NCBI GenBank assembly: GCA_910589195.1
Contig: CAJUTC010000040.1
Span: 1 to 31,528 of the forward strand
Origin: an uncultured Lachnospiraceae bacterium
Lineage (GTDB): Bacteria > Bacillota > Clostridia > Lachnospirales > Lachnospiraceae
Reading direction: 5' to 3'
Length of the DNA stretch: 31,528 nt
Both the position numbers and the translations under genes were made by a program. The notes under the pieces are model-generated. The model was not told the origin of the DNA and did no database searches. It saw only the letters and a program-made list of their open reading frames with translations. Positions 14,446 to 21,019 of this stretch are shown piece by piece (position 1 is the first letter of the stretch; each line of letters begins with the position of its first letter).

Positions 14446-15522
14446 TTATCCCAGCAATTTAGGCAAGTAATCTGCCAGGCTGCTAAAAATCTGCCCGTCC
14501 AGGCCTATAGCCTCTTTAGCGCATACCATGGAATTTAAAATCGCTTCGTGGGCCGCCTCTGCCGCGGCCTGGAATGCCAGGTTAAGAAAGGACTCGCACA
14601 CTGCCGTCTGGGAAATCAGCGTTTCCTTCCGTCCTGTGGGAATCCGGTTTGCCGTAGTAAAGCCGATCATCACCTCGCCGCTTCCATGGCCTGTGTAAGC
14701 GCCTGTACGGGCGATCCCCACAGCCAGCCGGCGTATGATCCGCTTTAGCTGCCTGGAAGAAACAGGAAGATCCGTAGCAAGAATGGTCATAATGGAGCCC
14801 TTATCTGTCTGAGAAACGGCTGGTTCTTTTCCGGATTTTTCTAATTTTTTGTTCCATTCTAAAATCTTTGCCCCTGCCGGAATGCCATTTAGCACAAAAT
14901 CTTCAGTAGCGCCAAAATTGGACTGTACCAGCACGCCTATGGTATACGTTCCTCCTCCGATTTCCAACATCCGGGAAGCAGAACCGATTCCGCCCTTTAA
15001 TCCATAGCAGATGGTTCCTGCCCCGGCACCCACATCGCCTTCCAGAAAGTCGGTTTCCGCATGGCGGATGGCCTCCCACACATGCTCTGCCTTTACTGCG
15101 CGTTTTTGGATGCGGTTAATCTGGCTGTCGTTGCATTCCCCTACAACCGGATTCAGGCTCCTGACCGGAACCCCATCCGTTTCACACTGCCGGATCACAA
15201 AATCTGCCAGGGCATCCCACACCAGGCCCACATTTAAGGTATTGGTAAGGGCAATGGGCGTTTCCAATGTGCCCAGCTCATCAATCTGAATTAATCCACA
15301 GCTTTTTCCAAATCCGTTATGGACATAAGATGCTGCCGTATAATTCTTTGCGAAGGCATTATCTGGTCCTGGAAGAATTACCGTAACACCTGTACAGTTT
15401 TCCTTATTTTTAATTGTAGTATGGCCTACCAGCACGCCGGGAACATCCGTAATTTTATTTCCCCTCCCGGCCTTCATGCGGCCTACCGCCACACCGTAAT
15501 CACGAATCCGTTTTTGTTCCAT
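14446..15522 (-). CDS. P1/DmpA family aminopeptidase (S58)
   Basis: Members are N-terminal nucleophile hydrolases that cut themselves at a Gly-Ser bond and then remove N-terminal residues, in some cases D-Ala or beta-amino acids. Family marks are ITDVPGVLVGHTTI, GVTVILPGPDN, FGKSCGLIQIDELG, NPVVGECNDS and the self-cleavage region CYGLKGGIGSASR, with the expected nucleophile Ser after GGIG. Length 358 matches the unprocessed precursor. AAGGAAC precedes the ATG. It converges on the regulator with only 24 bases between stops. It overlaps by 23 bases the Uma2-like fragment upstream, whose promoter probably drives it. With the M55 enzyme this makes two candidate D-aminopeptidases in one region. 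Confidence 0.9.
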   Translation of the reverse strand: MEQKRIRDYGVAVGRMKAGRGNKITDVPGVLVGHTTIKNKENCTGVTVILPGPDNAFAKNYTAASYVHNGFGKSCGLIQIDELGTLETPIALTNTLNVGLVWDALADFVIRQCETDGVPVRSLNPVVGECNDSQINRIQKRAVKAEHVWEAIRHAETDFLEGDVGAGAGTICYGLKGGIGSASRMLEIGGGTYTIGVLVQSNFGATEDFVLNGIPAGAKILEWNKKLEKSGKEPAVSQTDKGSIMTILATDLPVSSRQLKRIIRRLAVGIARTGAYTGHGSGEVMIGFTTANRIPTGRKETLISQTAVCESFLNLAFQAAAEAAHEAILNSMVCAKEAIGLDGQIFSSLADYLPKLLG

Positions 15523-15724
15523 ATGAGTTCCTTTCCGCCTTTCCCAAATTCAGAATAAATTTTAATTGCGTAATCCACTGATTCAGCCTGCCCACAAGCT
15601 TCTGATGTGTTCTGGAAGGCGGCCCTATCATGTGTATGTTCCCATCAATCAGCTCAGACCGTTCTCCATCTGGCAAAGCATAAAGATCCGCAAGGATGTA
15701 ACCTGTGTCATTTAATGCCTCCAT
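15500..15724 (-). pseudogene. Uma2-family (DUF820) nuclease fragment, now an upstream frame of the P1 peptidase gene
   Basis: The first 53 or so residues (GYILADLYALPDGERSELID, then GNIHMIGPPSRTHQKLVG) match the N-terminus of Uma2-family putative nucleases, which are about 185 residues long. The similarity then stops, and the frame ends after 74 residues inside the P1 peptidase gene. The part with the family's catalytic Asp/Glu residues is gone. The promoter (15752-15780), the AGAAGGAGA site and the start are intact, so the remnant probably still serves as a translated leader for the peptidase gene. Confidence 0.7.
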
Positions 15725-15751
15725 ATTCCCTATCTCCTTCTATTTATTGAT

Positions 15752-15780
15752 AGTATAAACGGTTTTGTTTATAATTACAA
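15752..15780 (-). promoter_or_regulatory. Promoter of the Uma2 remnant / P1 peptidase unit
   Basis: TTGTAA (15775-15780), a 17-base spacer, then TATACT (15752-15757) on the minus strand; AGAAGGAGATAGG follows before the ATG at 15724. Confidence 0.6.
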
Positions 15781-15879
15781 GCACACTATGGATATAGATG
15801 ATTTCCCAAACCGTTACGCGCCCGGCAGTGAACTTTTATCACGGTTATTCCACTATGTCAGACGCGCATTCATACGTAA

Positions 15880-15920
15880 AGCGCCTCTAACCATAGGAAC
15901 TATCCCAGGTTAGAGGCGCT
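15880..15920 (-). terminator. Hairpin downstream of the iron-uptake operon
   Basis: AGCGCCTCTAACC and GGTTAGAGGCGCT form a perfect 13-bp stem with a 15-base loop. It is the first strong hairpin after the FeoB-associated gene. The T run is weak (CTTTACG on the minus strand), so termination efficiency is uncertain. Confidence 0.6.
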
Positions 15921-16032
15921 ATATTATCTGCTTTGAACATACGAATATTACGAATCATTGCTGTAGATCTGCGCGCTGCCGCGTTGTCCATACAGCGTAC
16001 CAGAACGCTCCTTTGCGTTCTGGTGCCGGATT

Positions 16033-16233
16033 TTAAAACTCTGTGCCTTTTCCGCCTATATGGCTTTCTGTATGTGCTGCTTTGCCGCTGCAGCCACAAC
16101 CGCTGCAGGAACTGCAGCCACAGCAGCTTTTTCCGTTTTTTTTATCTTTCCACATCTTTTTGATTACCAGAAAAACAATAAGACATAAAATAAGAGCCGT
16201 TACAATCGTTCCCATATTCTGCTGCAGCCACAA
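16033..16233 (-). CDS. FeoB-associated Cys-rich membrane protein
   Basis: A single N-terminal membrane helix (NMGTIVTALILCLIVFLVI) is followed by a basic stretch and a Cys/Gly/Ser cluster (CCGCSSCSGCGCSG, seven Cys), the pattern of the small FeoB-associated proteins. They sit beside the FeoB channel and may pass on or sense iron, but the role is not settled. Start: TTG at 16233 is favoured because AAGAGGTGG ends 5 bases upstream; a GTG at 16242 overlaps that site and the ATG at 16215 is too far. It lies about 75 bases after feoB in the same direction. 66 residues. Confidence 0.85.
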   Translation of the reverse strand: MWLQQNMGTIVTALILCLIVFLVIKKMWKDKKNGKSCCGCSSCSGCGCSGKAAHTESHIGGKGTEF

Positions 16234-16309
16234 AAAAACCACCTCTTTCTGCTTTCAATCAAATTCTAAGGCTGCCCCTGCCACAGGTCTGAAATTCCGC
16301 ACGGCAAGG

Positions 16310-18448
16310 TTACGCCTTTGCCATTCCCTTTACGTGAACCAAAGAGCCTTTTTTAGCGGGGCGCACCAGCAAATACAGAAAGCCAAGGATCACTACTGCC
16401 GCGAAAAGGGTTCCAATCCCAAAGGTTCCCACTGTAATAAAGGTTCCAATCTGATAAACACATAATGATACCGCATAAGCCAGGAGTGTTTGATACCCGA
16501 TTGCAAACCAGGTCCATTTTCCATTGTTCATCTCACGCTTAATCGCTCCGATTGCCGCAAAGCATGGCGCGCACAAAAGGTTAAATGTTAAAAATGAATA
16601 CGCCGCCGCTGTGGTATAACTTCCGGCTAAAGCACCCCATATCTCCTGCCCGTCCTCCGCGACTTCCGCAAACCCAAACAGAATTCCCAGCGTACCTACT
16701 ACATTTTCCTTTGCTACCAGACCGGTAATGGCAGCCACTGCCATCTGCCAGTCGCCCCAGCCTAATGGCGCAAACAGCCAGGCAATAGCGCTTCCGATAT
16801 TTGCCAGAAGACCATCCTTTAAATCTTCTACCATACCAAAAGAACCGTCTGCAAAACCAAAAGAGGAAGTAAACCAAACAAAAATCGTAGATAACAAAAT
16901 TACCGTACCAGCCTTTTTAATGAAGGACCATCCCCTCTCCCACATGCTGCGCAGCACATTCCCTACGGTAGGCATATGGTACGCCGGAAGCTCCATTACA
17001 AAAGGAGCCGGATCCCCTGCAAAAAGGGAAGTTTTCTTTAAAATAATGCCAGAACAGATAATAGCGGCAATCCCTACAAAATAAGCACTTGGAGCCACCC
17101 AGGATGCCCCGTTAAATAATGCGCCTGCAATCAAGGCTATAATCGGAAGTTTTGCTCCGCATGGAATAAATGTGGTAGTCATGATGGTCATCTTCCGATC
17201 CCGGTCATTTTCAATCGTACGGGACGCCATAATACCCGGAACACCGCATCCGGTTCCAATCAGCATTGGAATAAAGGACTTTCCGGATAATCCGAATTTG
17301 CGGAAAATCCGATCCATGATAAATGCAATCCTTGCCATATAACCGCAAGCCTCTAAAAATGCCAAGAAGATAAACAGTACCAGCATCTGGGGCACAAATC
17401 CAAGGACAGCGCCTACTCCTGCTACAATACCGTCTAAAATCAGCCCCTGAAGCCATTCGGCACAGCCAATAGCTGTTAAAACGCTTTCTATGGCAGGTGG
17501 CACTATCTCGCCGAACAATACGTCATTCGTCCAGTCTGTGACAATGCTTCCTACGGTTGTTACCGATACATAGTATACCAGCCACATAACTGCCGCAAAG
17601 ATCGGAAGCGCTAAAATCCGGTTAGTAACAATCCGGTCAATCTTATCCGAAAGGCTAAGCTGGCCATTTCCGGATTTTGTATAACTGTCCTTTAAAACAT
17701 TGGAAATGTAAGTATAGCGTTCATTTGTAATAATGCTTTCCGAATCATCATCCATAGAATCTTCTAATTCTTTGATAATACGCTCCACATCCGGAACGGA
17801 TTTCATGCTGCTTTTTATCTTCTCATCCCGTTCAAACAGTTTAATTGCGTAAAAACGCTTCTGCTCCTTGGAAATCGTTTCATCCAGATACGTTTCAATC
17901 TCGTCTAAGCAGCTTTCTACTTCCTTTCCAAACTGATGGACTGGCGTGTTTTTCTTCTGGCTCTGGGCCGCCTCCACAGCCTTAGAGGCCGCATCAGTAA
18001 TTCCGTTTCCCTTTAACGCGGAAATTTCAACAACCTCACAGCCTAAGGCCTGTTTCAGTTTCTCCATGTTGATCGTATCGCCGTTTTTCACCACAAGATC
18101 CATCATATTAACTGCCATAATCACTGGAATCCCCAGTTCCATTAACTGGGTAGAAAGATACAAATTCCGCTCCAGGTTGGTGCCGTCCACAATATTTAGG
18201 ATAGCATCTGGCCTTTCCTGAATTAAATAATTTCTGGCAACCACTTCTTCTAAAGTATAGGGCGACAAGGAGTAAATCCCCGGCAGATCCGTAATCACCA
18301 CATCCCTCTGCCCTTTAAGCTTACCTTCCTTTTTCTCTACCGTTACGCCGGGCCAGTTTCCAACAAACTGGTTGGATCCAGTTAATGCATTAAACAGTGT
18401 GGTCTTTCCGCTGTTGGGATTACCGGCTAACGCAATTTTAATTGACAT
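16310..18448 (-). CDS. feoB: Ferrous iron transport protein B
   Basis: Full-length FeoB (712 residues). The N-terminal G domain has G1 GNPNSGKTT, the switch region WPGVTVEKKEG, G3 DLPGIYSL and a G4-like NMMD; a helical insertion domain follows. The membrane part has two Gate motifs with conserved Cys-Gly (PMLIGTGCGVPGIMASRTI and FIPCGAKLPIIALIAG) and a late LLCAPCFAAIGAIKRE. It imports Fe2+ across the cytoplasmic membrane, gated by GTP hydrolysis. AGGAGG lies 8 bases before the ATG. Two FeoA genes precede it and a Cys-rich partner follows, forming one operon behind a repressor-type promoter. Confidence 0.98.
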   Translation of the reverse strand: MSIKIALAGNPNSGKTTLFNALTGSNQFVGNWPGVTVEKKEGKLKGQRDVVITDLPGIYSLSPYTLEEVVARNYLIQERPDAILNIVDGTNLERNLYLSTQLMELGIPVIMAVNMMDLVVKNGDTINMEKLKQALGCEVVEISALKGNGITDAASKAVEAAQSQKKNTPVHQFGKEVESCLDEIETYLDETISKEQKRFYAIKLFERDEKIKSSMKSVPDVERIIKELEDSMDDDSESIITNERYTYISNVLKDSYTKSGNGQLSLSDKIDRIVTNRILALPIFAAVMWLVYYVSVTTVGSIVTDWTNDVLFGEIVPPAIESVLTAIGCAEWLQGLILDGIVAGVGAVLGFVPQMLVLFIFLAFLEACGYMARIAFIMDRIFRKFGLSGKSFIPMLIGTGCGVPGIMASRTIENDRDRKMTIMTTTFIPCGAKLPIIALIAGALFNGASWVAPSAYFVGIAAIICSGIILKKTSLFAGDPAPFVMELPAYHMPTVGNVLRSMWERGWSFIKKAGTVILLSTIFVWFTSSFGFADGSFGMVEDLKDGLLANIGSAIAWLFAPLGWGDWQMAVAAITGLVAKENVVGTLGILFGFAEVAEDGQEIWGALAGSYTTAAAYSFLTFNLLCAPCFAAIGAIKREMNNGKWTWFAIGYQTLLAYAVSLCVYQIGTFITVGTFGIGTLFAAVVILGFLYLLVRPAKKGSLVHVKGMAKA

Positions 18449-18518
18449 GTTTATTTCCTCCTAGTTATTCTTCTCCTCTATGTGTTATCAAGAGAAGCGA
18501 TTCCTGCGCACCCTTATT

Positions 18519-18743
18519 CTAACTTTTAACCTCTATCATCTGGGCATCTTCCTTACGCAAAGACAGCTCATATCCTCTTACGGTTACCTCTACCGGATCG
18601 CCTAAGGGAGCCACCTTACGGACATAAATTTGGGTTCCTTTCGTAATTCCCATATCCATAATCCGCCGCTTGACCGCACCCGCGCCATGAAGCTTAACTA
18701 CCGTTACAAGCGACTTGCAGCCTGCATCTTTTAATGTTTCCAT
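18519..18743 (-). CDS. feoA: FeoA family protein (second copy, next to feoB)
   Basis: An SH3-like FeoA domain of 74 residues (TVVKLHGAGAVKRRIMDMGITKG, then VEVTVRGYELSLRKEDAQMI). FeoA proteins bind FeoB on the cytoplasmic side and are needed for full iron uptake. AAGGAGAA precedes the ATG. It lies 14 bases after the other FeoA gene, and both are complete. The two differ enough to be separate subunits rather than a recent duplication. Confidence 0.93.
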   Translation of the reverse strand: METLKDAGCKSLVTVVKLHGAGAVKRRIMDMGITKGTQIYVRKVAPLGDPVEVTVRGYELSLRKEDAQMIEVKS

Positions 18744-18757
18744 AACTGGTTCTCCTT

Positions 18758-18967
18758 TTATATGTAAATTTTATTAGCCATTTCACGGCTGATTGCAACT
18801 CTGGATTCTTTTACATTCACGATTACATTGCCGCTGATTTTGGAAATCACAGTTACCTGGCCTCCCGTTACAAAGCCAAGGCTTTCTAAAAACCTACGGG
18901 TTTCTTCCTTCCCGCCTATCTTCTTGATCTGGTTAATAATTCCAGTTTTTGCCATGGACAAAGGCAT
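18758..18967 (-). CDS. feoA: FeoA family protein (first gene of the iron operon)
   Basis: A 69-residue FeoA/SH3-like domain: GIINQIKKIGGKEETRRFLE, SLGFVTGGQVTVISKI, VNVKESRVAISREMANKIYI. Clostridia often carry two or more small FeoA proteins before FeoB. GGGAG precedes the ATG by 8 bases. The leader downstream of its promoter carries two of the three operator-like repeats. Confidence 0.92.
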   Translation of the reverse strand: MPLSMAKTGIINQIKKIGGKEETRRFLESLGFVTGGQVTVISKISGNVIVNVKESRVAISREMANKIYI

Positions 18968-19010
18968 TCATACCGCTCCCTTCTATACGTATTTGTCATA
19001 AATAACCAAA

Positions 19011-19045
19011 GTTAGTATTAATTAACCCGGTTAGCTACAATTAAC
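19011..19045. promoter_or_regulatory. Two operator-like repeats in the feo leader
   Basis: GTTAG-TATTAA-TTAAC (19011-19026) and GTTAG-CTACAA-TTAAC (19030-19045) share the same 5-6-5 layout, 19 bases apart. They lie just downstream of the predicted transcription start, where a bound repressor would block transcription. The arms resemble DtxR/IdeR-type iron boxes more than Fur boxes. Confidence 0.5.
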
Positions 19046-19060
19046 TTCCCCTATGGGTGT

Positions 19061-19094
19061 ATCATACCATATTTTAAAGTTAGTGTCAACTAAG
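19061..19094 (-). promoter_or_regulatory. feo promoter overlapped by a third operator-like repeat
   Basis: TTGACA (19084-19089), 17 bases, TATGAT (19061-19066) on the minus strand. The repeat GTTAG-TGTCAA-CTAAG (19079-19094) covers the -35 box and contains the perfect inverted repeat TTAGT-TGAC-ACTAA when read on the minus strand. The layout predicts repression when iron is plentiful. Confidence 0.7.
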
Positions 19095-19287
19095 TATTGA
19101 TCAATCTCCGTAAAAATTTTAATGGATAAATTCAAAAAATTGTAAGCTTTTCTTCAAATCCTGTCCACTATTTTTTGATAAAATTATGATAACTAACAAA
19201 CAAATTTGCTATTTTCTACCAAATCATTTTCATTATGCTCGAATTTTGTTTCGTACATATGGATTTTTTTACTGGGCGTTTTACATG

Positions 19288-19322
19288 ATGTTGATGTCAA
19301 AAGGTCTTTTGACCCTGGTATC
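19288..19322. repeat. Short palindromic repeat, copy 1
   Basis: The core GTCAAAAG-GT-CTTTTGAC is a perfect 8-bp inverted repeat, flanked by GATGTTGAT on the left and CCTGGTATC on the right. The left part recurs at 29865-29892 and the right flank at 30043-30053, so this is a family of dispersed elements. Confidence 0.65.
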
Positions 19323-19369
19323 GTTACATTTGCCTATGATTGATTTTACAAAAAAGAGGAGAATTTGCC

Positions 19370-20203
19370 ATGACAAACCGAAATATTATAATCGCAGCCG
19401 TTTTATCCGGCACTGTAATCGCCGGGGCCATCGTAGCGGTAGCATATTCCGCAATGGAAACGCCGGATAAGATTGACTTATCCTCCACCTATACCACAGC
19501 CGCCGCCACTTCCCAGCCAGAATCCACTGAACCGTCAGAAGAAACGGCTCCCAGTGAAAGCGCCACCCAGCCAGAGTCTGGACAAAACCAGGCGGAATCC
19601 ATTTCCTACGCAATCCAGCAGTACACCGAAGATTCCATTTCGATCCAGTATCCCGTTTTGTCCAACATAGGCGATGAAACTAAGGAAGCGCAGCTAAACC
19701 AGAAGTTAAAAGAAAATGCCCTTTCTATCATAAAGGCCTACTGCTCCGATTCCAAAAAAGCGGCAATCTCCATAAAATGCCAAGTCCCTTCTCTCACCCG
19801 GAAACGGATCACCGCCCTTTATACCGGTTCTGTTTCGCCGGAGGGAGCCGCCTATCCTTCCAACGTATTTTATACAAACACACTCGATCTGAATTCCGGT
19901 AGCGATCTAGGTCTTAGCGATTACACGGATCCTTACACCATGGCAGGCTATGTACTAAGCGACGACGTGCAGTTCCAAAACCTTAGCGGCCAGACCTTAT
20001 CCGCCGTTTTAGAAGAGCGGAAACTTACCGATCTCAATGGTTATACCGCTATGTTTGAAGGGGCTGATTTCCCCTGTGATCCATCCAAAGAATGGCCCTC
20101 TTCTTTCAGCTATGAAAAGCAGGGAGAGATCTACTTCTCGATCCCCGTTTCCCATGGAGCCGGCGACTATGCTGTGGTTAAATTTACACCTGAAACAAAG
20201 TAA
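19370..20203 (+). CDS. Secreted or membrane-anchored protein, DUF4163/DUF3298-like
   Basis: An N-terminal hydrophobic segment (NIIIAAVLSGTVIAGAIVAV) is followed by a Thr/Ser/Glu/Pro-rich linker (about residues 40-75) and an extracytoplasmic domain. The domain (SISIQYPVLSNIGDETKEAQ through DYAVVKFTPETK) resembles the DUF4163/DUF3298 region found in PdaC- and RsiV-type secreted proteins. That resemblance is from memory of the pattern and is only moderately sure. No catalytic residues stand out. The ATG at 19370 is chosen over an earlier frame start at 19340 because GAGGAGA lies 8 bases upstream and the signal segment begins there. It stands alone, ending at a bidirectional terminator. 277 residues. 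Confidence 0.7.
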   Translation: MTNRNIIIAAVLSGTVIAGAIVAVAYSAMETPDKIDLSSTYTTAAATSQPESTEPSEETAPSESATQPESGQNQAESISYAIQQYTEDSISIQYPVLSNIGDETKEAQLNQKLKENALSIIKAYCSDSKKAAISIKCQVPSLTRKRITALYTGSVSPEGAAYPSNVFYTNTLDLNSGSDLGLSDYTDPYTMAGYVLSDDVQFQNLSGQTLSAVLEERKLTDLNGYTAMFEGADFPCDPSKEWPSSFSYEKQGEIYFSIPVSHGAGDYAVVKFTPETK

Positions 20204-20249
20204 ACCCGGCAAACCCGCCGCCTGTGTGCTTTGCTGATACTTGGTCATA

Positions 20250-20298
20250 AAAACAGCTTCCGCAAAGGGATTTCCTATTCCCCTGCGGAAGCTGTTTT
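20250..20298. terminator. Bidirectional terminator
   Basis: AAAACAGCTTCCGCA and TGCGGAAGCTGTTTT form a 15-bp perfect stem flanked by A and T runs. It serves the secreted-protein gene from the left and the beta-helix gene from the right. Confidence 0.9.
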
Positions 20299-20305
20299 CT
20301 TAATC

Positions 20306-20989
20306 TTATTCCCGGTCTTCTTTCTCTACAACTTCACCCTGTTTCTTATAAATCGAATTTGGCGCCACGCAGCCTCTCACACTAGATAATGGGTAAATCA
20401 TAGAATTCTTTCCGATTACCGTACCGGGATTTAATACGGAGCCGCATCCTACCTCTACCCCATCTCCTAAAATAGCCCCTACCTTTTTTAACCCTGTTTC
20501 TATATCCCCATCAAGGGCATGGATTTTAACCAGGTTTTTGTCGGATTTTACGTTAGAGGTTACCGCTCCCGCACCCATGTGGGACTTATAGCCTAAAATA
20601 GAATCTCCCACATAATTATAATGCGGAACCTGTACCCCGTTAAATAAAACCACATTTTTTAACTCGCAGGAATTGCCCACCACCGCTCTTTCGCCAATAA
20701 TGGTATTGCCCCGAAGAAACGCGCTGTGGCGTACATCCGCTCCGGCACAGATAATGGCAGGGCCTGTCATTAAAACGGAACGGGCCAGATTGGCTGATTT
20801 ATGGATCCAGATATTTTCCCCTAATTTTTTATATTCGTCCTCGGAAAGATGCTTTCCAATAGAAGTAATGCATTTTCCAATATGGGTAAGCACCTCCCAT
20901 GGATAAGGGTACATCTGAAATAACCTTGCCCCGATAGTTTGGGTCAAATCAAAAAGCTCTGTGTTTTTCATTTCTTCTTGTTTCATCAT
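20306..20989 (-). CDS. Left-handed beta-helix acyltransferase-like / sugar-nucleotide-enzyme C-terminal-like protein
   Basis: From about residue 60 the protein is hexapeptide repeats ([LIV]G-x4): IWIHKSANLARSVLMTGPAI, CAGADVRHSAFLRGNT, VVGNSCELKNVVLFNGVQVP, VGDSILGYKSHMGAGAVTSN and VEVGCGSVLNPGTVIGKNS. This is the left-handed beta-helix of acyltransferases and of the GlmU C-terminal domain. An N-terminal helical part (YPYPWEVLTHIGKCI) replaces any nucleotidyltransferase domain, so it is a stand-alone helix protein of 227 residues. The acceptor is unknown. GGAGA precedes the ATG by 12 bases. The gene starts 30 bases after topB and may share its transcript. Confidence 0.8.
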   Translation of the reverse strand: MMKQEEMKNTELFDLTQTIGARLFQMYPYPWEVLTHIGKCITSIGKHLSEDEYKKLGENIWIHKSANLARSVLMTGPAIICAGADVRHSAFLRGNTIIGERAVVGNSCELKNVVLFNGVQVPHYNYVGDSILGYKSHMGAGAVTSNVKSDKNLVKIHALDGDIETGLKKVGAILGDGVEVGCGSVLNPGTVIGKNSMIYPLSSVRGCVAPNSIYKKQGEVVEKEDRE

Positions 20990-21019
20990 ATTGTTTTATG
21001 TCTCCTTTATTGTTTTCTT

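Larger units (their letters stand above)
15725..16032. other. Intergenic region with a promoter and two perfect hairpins
   Basis: No gene is supported here. It holds the promoter of the Uma2 remnant/P1 unit (15752-15780), a 13-bp hairpin (15880-15920) and a second 10-bp perfect hairpin (ACCAGAACGC at 15999-16008 with GCGTTCTGGT at 16015-16024). The part between the hairpins is GC-richer and may be a dispersed intergenic element. Confidence 0.45.
18968..19369. other. Divergent intergenic region: feo control region, unassigned stretch, repeat copy
   Basis: The left part (18968-19094) holds the feo promoter and three operator-like repeats. The stretch 19095-19287 is AT-rich with nothing I can assign; no clear promoter for the rightward secreted-protein gene was found. 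A palindromic repeat (19288-19322) follows just before that gene. The open frame starting at 19186 spans the repeat and is not credible. Confidence 0.5.

Noticed and set aside
15887..16099. Minus-strand frame of 70 codons between the feo operon and the P1 unit
   Set aside because: It overlaps the FeoB-associated gene, runs through both hairpins and has no ribosome-binding site.
19186..19470. Plus-strand frame of 94 codons
   Set aside because: It spans the palindromic repeat and overlaps the secreted-protein gene out of frame. It has no ribosome-binding site and its translation is not protein-like past the overlap.
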